Below are positions 1 through 11,500 of a DNA stretch of 64,000 nt, piece after piece. This DNA is from Didymodactylos carnosus. Lineage: Eukaryota > Rotifera > Eurotatoria > Philodinida > Philodinidae. The stretch spans positions 57,172 to 121,171 of the forward strand of contig CAJNOQ010000009.1 of assembly GCA_905250885.1 (NCBI GenBank), read 5' to 3'. The translations under genes were made by a program, and so were the position numbers. The notes under the pieces are model-generated. The model saw only the letters and a program-made list of their open reading frames with translations, was not told the origin of the DNA and did no database searches. Every line of letters starts with the position of its first letter. Positions within the stretch are counted from its first letter, which is position 1.

Positions 1-486
1 ACTACGAGTATATTTCTAGGACCTAAACAACAAATTCTACCAAATAATTTAGTGTGAAAAATGTTTTATTTGTATTATATGAAATAATGAAAGAATAGAA
101 TTTTTTTCTACAGAATTGAGAATTTATAGAAAAAAATTGGTGCTGAACTGATATAAAAACCAAGACAGTATTGAATAAATGGTGGATAATCAAGGAGAAC
201 AGATTTGGTTTATTATTTTTCTATAATGGAAGTTAAATGAGTGTAACATCTGTAAAAATCTTTCAGCTGCTTCTTCAGTCAATAGTTAAAAGTAAATTAG
301 CAATGCCCAATACTGTAATTTGACCAAATCTTATATTTCATATTAGAGATACAAAATATTGATCTATTTTTAGTATTATTTGATTGTTAATGGAAAAAAA
401 TCAAGATGACACTATGAAATATATAAGAAATTGAAAAGATTTTGCTTTCAATAGCATATTTCTGTTTTTGTTCTCTTTACTTTTAG
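1..486. other. Upstream flank of GLRX5, no gene seen
   Basis: AT-rich sequence with no supported coding region. A pyrimidine-rich tract ending in TTTTAG lies directly before the ATG at 487. This looks like a splice acceptor, so a 5' untranslated exon may lie upstream; that is inference. Confidence 0.4.
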
Positions 487-978
487 ATGTCATTGTTTAA
501 ACATACTCTACTACGATCCATTAGCAATCTATCATCATGTAAAGAAACTCGATCATTTTCAATATCATCCAGTCTATTTTCACCTACATCTACTATTCCA
601 CCATCTAACTCAATTGATTTTATCGATCCAAAATTTAGAGAAACATTAGACGATTTTGTAAAACAAAATAAAATAGCCATATTTATCAAAGGAGAACCTG
701 AAACGTCATGTTGCGGTTTTTCAAATGCTATTATTCAAATTTTAAATTTACACGGTTGTCAGTTCAAATCAAAAGATATTTTGAATGATGAAAAACTTCG
801 TCAAATTTTAAAAATCTATAGTAATTGGCCAACATTTCCACAAATCTATTTTAATGGTGAATTTATTGGTGGTTGCGATATTCTATTGGATATGCATCGA
901 TCAGGCGAACTTATTCAAGAATTAAACAAAATTGGAATCAAATCAAAATTATTTAACTTAGATAAAAATAATTTATAA
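487..978 (+). CDS. GLRX5: Mitochondrial monothiol glutaredoxin 5
   Basis: Single-exon reading frame of 163 residues. Family role: monothiol CGFS glutaredoxins of the GLRX5 type carry [2Fe-2S] clusters bound with glutathione in mitochondria and hand them to late iron-sulfur assembly steps. Seen here: the CGFS active site at residues 76-79, a WP followed by the cis-proline TFP segment at 114-118, and the GGCD glutathione-binding motif at 128-131. The first 45 residues or so are rich in Ser, Arg and hydroxyl residues with few acids, as expected of a mitochondrial targeting peptide. Length matches animal GLRX5. The ATG at 487 directly follows an acceptor-like TTTTAG, so a 5' UTR intron is possible. 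Only the CGFS cysteine is present in the motif, which excludes dithiol glutaredoxins; single-domain organisation excludes GLRX3. Confidence 0.95.
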   Translation: MSLFKHTLLRSISNLSSCKETRSFSISSSLFSPTSTIPPSNSIDFIDPKFRETLDDFVKQNKIAIFIKGEPETSCCGFSNAIIQILNLHGCQFKSKDILNDEKLRQILKIYSNWPTFPQIYFNGEFIGGCDILLDMHRSGELIQELNKIGIKSKLFNLDKNNL

Positions 979-2598
979 ACATTTCAAGAACATCCGACTA
1001 CTTAGAATTTTATTTTGCATATTTATTTTTTTATTTCTATGTTTCTCTTTAGAAGTTCGATTACTAAGATATCTACCATACTGGCTCGAATATCTATTAT
1101 AATAAAAATGCTTCTGTATGATATATTTTAGTACTTTTAAAATGAAAGTAGTCAATTATATAATTTAATTTTCAGTAAAATTTCCAGTAACCGTTGATTT
1201 TCTAGGAATTACGACATTTCTGCCCGTTTTTTGGTAAAAATAAGGATTTACATATAAAAGTCTTACATTCGAATTTAAACCTACATTTGGTAATCCCAGG
1301 GTTCTTATATTATTATTTAGTATTATTTGATTTGACTGACGTGATAATTACTCGCAGTGCTATAATCTGTTTTCAAAAAGTCGAATGTTCGCAAAATACT
1401 CATAGAAATTTCTTCAAGAAGTATAATGTATATATAATGATTCAGATAGAATAAAATGCGGTAAGTAATCTATCTTCATTTGAAGATGATGCTGACAACG
1501 TTTTATAGTTGACTATTGAATTACTGTTATTAATAGAAAAATCTAACTGTTTTATTTTTATAATAAATTTGCATCAATTAATCGAGATTAATTTTGTATC
1601 TTTTCTGGTATAACTTTCATGTATCATTTTAACCTTTCAACATATAAATCATTCTTATTCTCCTCCCAAATGCTTTCTATTTCGTTTCTTCTAATTTACT
1701 TGACTTGTTTGAGACAAGTCTCCAATATTTTCAACATTAATAAAAATTGATCTTTCGTTTATCTTTAACTTACTTGTGTTTGTTTGAATGCTCTCTAATA
1801 TTCTCTACTTTCAGAAAAATGTACTTCGATTAGTGGACACATTTGGAGATAGACAAGCGAGATTTTGTTATTCCATAGTGCCAAACAGACCAACTTTTAA
1901 CACTTCATTATCATCTGTTAGTGATTTTAGGACTTTGTTTGGATTTTGGAATCGCTATCGTCGAGATAATATTGTTTTTAGTTATGGGTTGATTGCCAAA
2001 CAAAATTTAATTATAGTGTAGTGATGATATAGAATTTTACCCATTAGTAATGCACTATTGAATTTAAAAATTTATCGGCTGTAGTTTGTATTAGTTGTTT
2101 TATCATCTTAATCTTAATCAACAACTTTATGTTTATTTTTAAAACTTCAGAAAGTTAGAGTTTTTATTGTGAATTGATCAAATCCGGCCATTCGCTACTT
2201 CGACGGTATTTTTTAAGACCTATCTTGTTAATTTGGATCTGAAAATTGCCTATGTGGACTGTTCAAGATAGTATCGTTTTTAGTCATTAGTTGACTCGCA
2301 GACAAAATTCAATTATATTTTGATATCAAGTTCTGATATCAACGAACAATATGATTGTGATAAAAAAAATCATTTGCATGCGACTATTGAGCTTTTTTAA
2401 TGGAATCAATACATATTAATACTTTTTGTACTTGGTTTTCCATCGATAGTTTTTGTACGGATGATGTCTTACATCTAAGTTTCTGCTTCTCTGACATAAT
2501 ACTAGTGTAAACATGATCATTTATTTCTTTTGTAACATAACCTTCTCTTCTGATGACTCACAAGATAAGTGCTAATATTTTAAGCATGTTCCGGATAA
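979..2598. other. Intergenic, with one copy of a degenerate direct repeat
   Basis: No supported gene. Short frames at 1788-2021 lack homology or codon character that I can recognise. The stretch 2021-2092 recurs in the same orientation at 3220-3293 with scattered substitutions, so both flanks of the hAT-like element at 2607 carry related sequence. Confidence 0.5.
2021..2092 (+). repeat. Direct repeat, copy 1 (copy 2 at 3220-3293)
   Basis: Both copies share the core TTAGTAATGCACT followed by GTTGAATTTAAAAATTTAT (ATTGAATTT in copy 1). They lie about 1.2 kb apart in the same orientation on either side of the inserted element. They look like remnants of an older dispersed or tandem repeat. Confidence 0.6.
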
Positions 2599-2606
2599 AA
2601 TTCGAG

Positions 2607-3205
2607 TAGAGACCTGCACGGGTTAAGAACACCTAACCCGAACCCGACCCGACCCGATGAAAACAATCTCACCAGAAAACTGTGTTTGAGAAAGAATATC
2701 GACTTGCCTTGTTAGACAAAAGTTTTTCGGTGCATATTGTAGAACCTCGTAGTTCAAAAAAAAATTTTTGAACGACGTCTGATTGGTCATTTTGTCTAAA
2801 AGGTTAATCTATTGAAAATTCCTCAGTACACTTTGTCAATAGATTATCTTAATCGAGATGATGACCACATCCTTTTTCTTATTGGTCAGTCAGTATCACC
2901 TAATACTAAGATAGCAAGTAGAGAGCATTATAGTAAAGTCTTCTATGTACGGGTGTTTAAAACAGTACATTGAAAAAAAGCAGTAAGGGATGTATTGCCA
3001 TTGATTACAGTGCAGGAAGCAATCATTAATCGACTTAGTGAATGCAGTTGTTCTGAAACAAGTCTTTCAACTGGAAATTCCAGTAGAGATAACTTTCAAC
3101 CAGTAATACAAAGCTAAAAATATTATTTATATTTTAAATTGCGTCGCCAAATATTCAACCCGAACCCGACCCTAGGGTCGGGTCGGGTCGGGTTGCAGGT
3201 CTCTG
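2607..3205. mobile_element. Non-autonomous hAT-like element, 599 bp, with 8-bp TSD
   Basis: Terminal inverted repeats TAGAGACCTGC (left, 2607-2617) and GCAGGTCTCTG (right, 3195-3205) are followed inward by inverted runs of CCCGACCCGA type. Both ends are flanked by the identical 8-bp AATTCGAG (2599-2606 and 3206-3213). An 8-bp target duplication and YAGAG-type ends are diagnostic of the hAT superfamily. No intact transposase is present; a short open stretch around 2975-3115 could be a transposase remnant, which I cannot confirm. The perfect target duplication suggests a fairly recent insertion. Confidence 0.88.
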
Positions 3206-4734
3206 AATTCGAGTGAGTATCGTGATGACACGAAATTTTACTCGTTAGTAATGCACTGTTGAATTTAAAAATTTATTGTTTGTAGTTTACATTGGTGAAC
3301 GTGGTTAATGTGTCTATTCTTCTTCGCTCTTTTTATTGTTTGTTTTTGTTTTTGTCATCATAGAACTCTCTGTTACTGATAAAACGAGTATTGTGTCTCT
3401 CGCTAGTCTATTATTAGTAGCTACATATAGTGTTCAAACTAACCAGTCGAATTAAAACATTTCTTTTTCGCTTTGCACATCCACTATTACTTTATAATGT
3501 TAATTGTTCCATTTCAGGATGCTTTGAATATAATGATTTTTGCTTTGCATTAAAGAAATCACATTAATTCGAGGAAATAGCATTACTGCTTGTTGAATAG
3601 GAAAATGTACACAAATATTTATCTTTGTTTTAGCCGGTATGATTTCATTATAAATGTAATCGCCAGTTTGTCATTCGTTTTTTGGCGATAGACAATGCAT
3701 ATTAATATTACTACTACCTTGTCTTCTTAGTTTTGTTTATAACAATGTACTAGGACGATTCAACCAGAAGTACTTACTCACGTACCAATTGCATCAAACA
3801 ACTCAAGAATACTATACTATTTTTACTTTATTTACAATAAAGTGGAGTATCATCTTCTAAATTCGAAACTGAAGTAGACATAAGAAACCATTAAATGCGT
3901 ATTCAGAAACCATTGAATTTTATAATCCAGAGATAACTAAAACTATAGTTACAGTTGGTAATGAAATAGGTGAAGGAGAATCTGGTACTTCATTCTGATA
4001 TTTCCGGTTGAAAAATTTTGTTCTAAATCAGAGTATAATTATTTTAGAAAATTCAGTGCAGATAATAAATTTTGAATCTAAACTTAAAAATGTCTGAAAA
4101 TAGATTTCAGATAGAAATGAAAACAGATCCATAATCAAATCAAACTTTGAGTTTTCACAACTGAATGACATATTTTTTCTAATCATGTTGTATACCTTCC
4201 TCCAGACGTAATATCGATTATTATTCTTAGTCATAAATCCATCAGCAATTACAATAGTACCCTATTGACTTCTCCACAGATATATTTCAATGGGCATACT
4301 CAAAGCTCGAGACAAAATTCCACTGAAAGATAGTGAAATTTGAATTGAAATTGACTACAGTTGTTCCGCTATAGTTGACAATATTTTATGATTTCTTTTA
4401 GTTTTTTTCTAACATTTGATTTTCTACTCCGAGAAGCTGATATAAGTAAAACTTTAAGCTTTAAATTCTCAGGAGAGAGTGAGAAAAGAAAACAAAAGTT
4501 AAAAGGTAGAAAAATAGTGTCTTTACTCTAATAACTTCATATATATAATAGCCATATTTAATTCCATGACATATACTGGTTATCACATTCATTTTATTTT
4601 TTTTTAAGAAAAAAAGAAGCAAAACAAGAATAGTGTTTGATGTACATATTCAATTAAATAATTTTTTTTTAAAAAAAAATAAATTAAGCATAAAGAATGA
4701 TTATTACTGGAATGTTTAATGGTTACGATAAATG
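3206..4734. other. Intergenic between hAT-like element and tektin-1 3' end
   Basis: Contains copy 2 of the direct repeat at 3220-3293 and homopolymer-rich AT sequence near 4600-4680. I see no supported gene; the frame at 4028-4234 has no recognisable features. Confidence 0.4.
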
Positions 4735-6764
4735 CTACCAATCTACTATAGAAATTGCTTTTCGTAAACCTTGATGACATTCAACTTCATCAACAAAAAT
4801 AGTATTATTTTTTGTTTCAATATCTTTTTCTAAAATTAATTTATCACGATCTAAATTTTTTAGACGAACATGTGCTTCGTCCAATCTAAAATAATAAAAA
4901 AGAGATGTATAATTTAAAGTGAATATAATGAGTAAAAATAGAAGATAAATTAGTCACATGGTTTACATATGAAGAGTTCACATATTCTATTTGTTTACAT
5001 ATTAATTAAATAAATGATTTGACATTTTGAAGGTTAAATGATTGATAAAATTACTTTCTAATGATAATATTAATAAAACTTAAAAATATTAACTTATATA
5101 TTGTTCTTACCGTTCTTGAAGACGTTGAATTTCACATTCAATTTCTCGAATTTCTTCAATAAGACGTTTTTGTGGTGCATCATAAACCAGTTCAACATTG
5201 GGACGTTGTCCACGTATATCCAAACGTGTATGAGCTAATTTAAGATATTGCTCTTTATCACGTATAGCTTTTTCAACAGTTTTTATATTTTCTTCTAATT
5301 GATGAATTAATAAATTGACCTAAGAGTTTAAACAGGTTGTTTTTTTTTAATATATATTTTGTTAACATAAATTAATTGACTTACATCTCGAACTTGATCT
5401 TCTAATTTTTGTTTAGCCTGTTTTGATTCGAATATACGACGATCAAACGAACGATTTGTACGTTCAACAGCTTGTTTAATATCATTAACAATTTTTTTGA
5501 TAATACCATCAATAACATTACGTAATTGAACAGCATTTAAACGTTGAGCTTCAGCATGTTTAATATTTACATCTGAATATTCTTCCCAAAATGGTTCCGA
5601 TACTGATCTAACGGCAAAATGTAATATAAACATGTAGAATAGGTATAAGAAATGAAAATTAGTTTTGTTTCTGAAATTATCATATCTATTATATGAAACA
5701 ATGGTACAATAACAGAAATAGGCTCATAGCTCTTCCTAACGGCACATTTTAGTAATGTAATATATCTAAATAATATGGTAATCGTTGACAGGCGCGTTCG
5801 TGTTGCTACAATAAGAGCAGATTAGTCTATGTATGGTGTCATAAGTATAAATGAAAATATTTTAGTATCTCAGCAAAGAAAGATGATGACTATAGATGAA
5901 TGTTATTCATATTGTTTGGAAAATTTTAGCGTGTCCAAATAAATAGACAGCATAGACACGCACATATATCACATATCTCAATCTTCTTTTGTATAGATGC
6001 AAGTCTTTTCTAGTGACATGACCTTTGTTACAAGTGATATTACACTTATTTCAGAAATAATGAATTTCTTACTATTTTCTCTTTTAGAGCAAACAACATT
6101 TCCTGTTGACAATTGATAACACAATTAGGATTTATATCACTTTGTTAAATGATTTATAAAGCATACCTTGGATTTACTTTTGTCACACCTTCTTTTAGAT
6201 ATAAACTTGGATTTGTTAATGTTAAATCAATCGCATGTTCGTCTATTGTTTGAGCTGTAAGTTTATCCTTTAAGTCACGATCTAATAAATATCGGGCTTT
6301 GCGCATCAATCTGTAACAAAAAGAATTTTAAAAAAATTTCTTTTTCTTTTATTAGAATGAATCCTTGAAATGTACTCTGTAAAGTCTTTATCACATCACC
6401 TACTATGTTTATTCAATCAGCATGGAAACGTAGTATTGTGTGTTCGTCCACCTTACAAAAATAGTTATTAATTAAACACTATTCTTCTTCTTCTTTTTAT
6501 TTTCTCTCTTTATTTGAATAAAAAAAAAAAAGGAGAAAGTGTTATCGTTTTGTTTACTGGAAGTTTTCTCTCATACGGAAAAATAGTAATTGTCCACACA
6601 GTCTAATACTAATGAAATTTCAATAGAATCTATATTGAATAGGAAAAAATGAGTACAAAATTGACTTTCCTTTTCTCCTACTGTCCCTATTATGATGATC
6701 ATGATGATGATGATCATCATCATCATTATCATCATCACTATGAAAAGAAAGAAATTTTCTAGTC

Positions 6765-6803
<39 letters not shown>

Positions 6804-8451
6804 CGACACTTAACTTAACCAGAGAAAAGAAGTCCTTCGATTATTTGAACAGCAACATAGAACGATTATCTTGAAATAGTGTGGAGAGGGAAGCAACAAA
6901 GAATATATCGAATAGTAGATGAACATTTCTTTTTTGCTTTTTTTATATTGTTTAATCATTGAATTCAATCATAAATTGTGTACATCTCTCTATTAGTAAA
7001 TAAAGATTTTGTCACCTGCCTCTATAACAAAAATTATTTTCTATCTCTCTCTATTTTTGTCTCTTTATCAAACAAATACCATTCAGTGAAAAATAGACGA
7101 TATTTTTATTATTATACTCTCTGTAATGTGTTTAACCCGTAAGCTCAACATCAAATTCTTTAATATATCTCCATCACATCGGAGTATTATTTTTCAACTA
7201 CATAGAGAGAAGTAGTAGGCACAAAATAGTATTTGTAGAATACGATATCTTTATATATGTATGTATCGAAAGATACAGTTAAGAAATATGTAAATCATAA
7301 TAATTTTTCACACAATATATTTGTGTCTCTGTAAATACTATAGATTCCTTTCTCTTTTTATTTTTAGTCTAAGAAAAACTTGATAATATAGATAGATATA
7401 TTATAAATATATATATTGCTACTAAATGAGTTATATTCAATAGAAAAACAGCAGGAACTATATAGTAGATTTGATACATAGGAGAAGACAACAAAGTAAA
7501 TCTCTATGGATATATTACTGATTATACAAATGTGTAGACAGACATAAGAAAAATAGAAAGACAAACGTGTAAGGATAAATGAGAAAATAATAAAGATTAA
7601 TTATCTATTAGAAAATGACAAAATTTGTCATTATAATCAGGTAACTAATTTACATATAGTCACATTAGTTTTGGATTCTTTATTACTCTAGAAAATAGAA
7701 AATGTATTATGAGAAATTTACAATATATTTTTTAAGTAGAAACTTGTTGACCTTGTTATTAAGTATTTTGAAGAATAATATTAATTAGACAATATTTTTT
7801 ATTTAATTGTTTTTGTGTGTCAAAAAAGTAAATGACTTTAAGAAAGAGAGAACATTAGTAGTACATATAGATAATTATAGATATGTTCACTATTCACATA
7901 TACATTGTGTTTTCAGTATATATTGCACGTGCAATAGAAAAAGAAATAAGTAATTCTATAAGCATATATTATCATTCAGGTATTTAATCTTACTATGTTT
8001 ATCAAAAAATAACTAGGATTATTCTAGGAATATTGATCCTTGAGTATTTGTATGGATAAGTTTTTCTTCTTCTTATGAATATACTTGTACACCACTTAAA
8101 AGATGACTTATTAATAGAAAAAGAAGAAGATATTTATACTAATGGCATTAATCTATTTTAATGGAGCAAACATGACGAAGACATTTTTTTCTTTTTTATC
8201 TTATGGTCAAGCTGGTGCCACTTGTAGAATATGCTCACTTATCAGCTAATCTATTTTCTCTTCTTTTTTTTTTCCTCAAAATTCAACTATTTGACTACGC
8301 ACAATACGACGATAGTTTATTGATTATCTTTTAAATATTTTTCAATTAAACTTCATTTTTTTCTATAAATGAATGTTTTTTCATCAGTAAATAGCAAAAA
8401 TAGTAAGTACGACTGATTTATATATGATTAAAATTTTCTACGCATGATACA

Positions 8452-8507
<56 letters not shown>

Positions 8508-11500
8508 ATCATAATAAAATAATATACAAATATTTTCATAACACATATATTAATTTGTATTTTGTCATTTGTCCAGGAATAATAAGTTAAATTTTCTACT
8601 CTCTTCATCATAATTAGAAATAAAAAGAGTTCACATGTTAAATTATAAGTGCATAAAAGAAAATATAACAACATATTTAATATCTAATGAGCATAGACTA
8701 TACAATTTTCCAATGATCACTTTTTTCTAAATGTTTAAATAGTCTCCATCAACAGAGCAGATCATACTTTTAATTCACGATAACTTTTTAATATATAAAT
8801 AATCATTAAATCGCGTCATAGAATAAAATATTTAATATGGGTTTTATTTTCACGACAAATGGAGTACGAAGAACAACGTACGTCTAGTGTATACTGAACT
8901 TCTTGTATCATATACATAATTGATAAATAGTTTTTTCAATTTTTTATCTCGATGCTCTTTTCCATATAAGTAGAAACCAGAGGATCAACACATTAATGCA
9001 CCCCCGTCTACCAGGTGGAAATTTTCATCTGGTTGTCTAAAACTTATTAGAGAAGATGACTCTAAAATAATCTGTCAAATCTCAATCTCAATTAAGATAA
9101 ACAGATTATCTATACATTTACATATACCTCGATGTGATAATTAATAATGTACATCAAATTTTGTTTTTCGGACGTCATCATTTTTTTTATTAATAAAATA
9201 ATTTTTTTTTTTTCATTATCAACATTTATACAGCAGTCTAATACCTCATGTGTTGAATGATTTTGTCAACGATATCTGTTTTTCTCCTATTTGTATATTA
9301 ATTCTTTTTCAGTATGAGACAACAAAACAAATAAAGGTTAGAGAAAGATAGTTTTTCATCACATACACACTAAATTGTGTCTCCAATCGACTATAAACTT
9401 GACAGATCTTTATACTCTCTCTCTCTCTCTTTTTGTCTATTGTTTTGTTTTATAAAAATCCTTGTTTGTAATAATTTGTAATGATGATTGGTCTGATATA
9501 GTGTGAAAGATAATTTATCCTAAAGGTCTGCAGAATGATTTTATTTCTCTTGTCTGCATGACAAAAAAACAGCTGTTTAAAAAGAAAACGGAAAAGAAAA
9601 GCCCCCAATAGTATATCAGGAAAATACTTCTTTCATCCTCAAAACAAAAAAAAAAAAAAAAAAATCCTCATTTATAGTCTCTTTCTCTCAGCGCGATTAC
9701 GATTAAAACAAAACAAAAAAAAAAAAATACCAAAGAGAAAAAAGTTAATGCATTTATTGTATATTTGTCAGATTAATAATAAAATAATCGTTTATGATCA
9801 TCAACTACTAAATAATAAATTTTAATAATGAATTTAACAATTTTTTTTATTAATCATCATACAACAATAATAATAACAACAATATTGGATGGCATTTTTA
9901 CTCTTGAAAGGTATACCGTCGTTAGCTGGACAAGGTACAACACAAAATGCGGATCCCGATGATTTTGTTGATCGTTTAAATTATCGTTATACCGTTATTA
10001 TATTAAATGTCTTCTCAGCCATTGTTACAAATAGACAATTTAGTAACAAACAAATACAATGTATGTTTAAAATTTCTTTTTTTTTTATTTAAAAATTTAT
10101 TATGTTTTTTAATATTTTAGGTTGGGTTCCAGCCATATTTACATCAGGCTATGAAGATTATACAAATCATATTTGTTATATTCAAAATACATACTATGTA
10201 AATCAAACACAAAAAATTCCAAAAATAATAAATGAACGTACAAGTCGTGAATTATTATATTATCAATGGATACCATTTATTCTATGTTTTCTAAGTATAC
10301 TATTTTACATTCCAAATTTAATATGGCAATCATTAATGGTTCGTAGTGGAATTGATTTAAAAGATATTATTGAAGCTGGAAAAAGTTTTAAATCAATTGA
10401 TCGTATGGATAAACGTAAAAAAATAATGAATTATATTATTGCATCAATTGATGAATTTATTGATGATCCAAGACGTGGAAGAGAAAATAGAAATTTAAGT
10501 TTAACAAAAAAAATACTTGCCGTATTTTGTTGTATGTATGGAAAATTTCAAGGTAATTCATTTTTATTTAAACTTTTTTTTCATTTATTTTTCTTTTTAA
10601 TCTCTTTTTTCACTCTACCAAAAAATAGTATCTAGGATTATCTTATCCTTTGTTCTGTTTTTATTTGTTCTAATTACTTTGATGACAACTTTTTTCTACA
10701 CTAGTTAAAGATCTCTTTAATTATGTTTCTTCATAAATCAAGTCGATATTTTATATTTTTAATTATTTTGTCTTATCAAGGTAATTATTTTATGATGGTC
10801 TATTTATTAACAAAAACATTGTATGTTATTAATTCTATTGGACAATTATCACTTTTAAATGAAATGTTAGGAATTAAATATTATAAATATGGTCTTGAAT
10901 TACTTCAAAAACTTGTATTATTAGCAAAAAATGAGCCAACACAACAAAATTATCGTCAACAAAGTGGTCTATCGAAATATTTTCCAAAAGTAACACTCTG
11001 TGATTTCAGGTAAAGTAATTAGATATATAATTTTTTTTTTTATGTTTAAAATGCCAAACCAAATGGTTAACCTTGATTTGGAGGAGAATTATAAACAGTT
11101 TGTCTATTGAGAATAAGATAAAATAGTAAGAAAAAATTAATAGAATTAACAAAATCAAAGTTCTCTATCTTTAGTAATATAATTAATATCTATTAAGCAT
11201 ACATGCGTGAAGAACAACTGTCTGGTAAGTCCATCAGGCAGATGGTAAGTAAAAACAAAACAAAAAAGAAAAAAAAAAACATAACACAACAAAATGTTAT
11301 GGGTTCTAAACTGATGATCGTATACATTAGAGAAATTTTGAAAAACATAAACAAAACTACCGCAATGAAGAATATCCATGTGTTTTCAACAAAATTTGAA
11401 ACTTCAAACCTTTCTCCAATTATTTTGGCGAATTTTTATTTAGTTTGTTGTTTTTAGTGTACGTGAACCAAATCATTTATGGAATTCTCATCGTTATACC

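Larger units (their letters stand above)
6311..9888. other. Large tektin-1 intron, part downstream of innexin start
   Basis: Gene-free AT-rich intron sequence between tektin exon 4 and the innexin start codon. It holds an ATG/ATC-type microsatellite (6692-6738), an AAT microsatellite (6766-6803), a long CT tract (8452-8506) and a short CT tract near 9415-9431. Poly-A runs at about 9646-9663 and 9717-9727 lie upstream of the innexin. Confidence 0.55.

Noticed and set aside
1788-2021. 77-residue plus-strand frame downstream of GLRX5
   Set aside because: It overlaps a degenerate direct repeat, has no recognisable domain, and a related stretch further downstream is not open.
8438-8674. Minus-strand frame with a long Arg-Glu run
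   Set aside because: The run is simply the translation of the CT microsatellite at 8452-8506; no domain or splice context supports a gene.
11203-11457. Plus-strand frame inside innexin intron 3
   Set aside because: It lies entirely in the intron defined by the GTAAAG donor at 11010 and TTTTTAG acceptor at 11451-11457, and its poly-Lys run is an A-tract translation.
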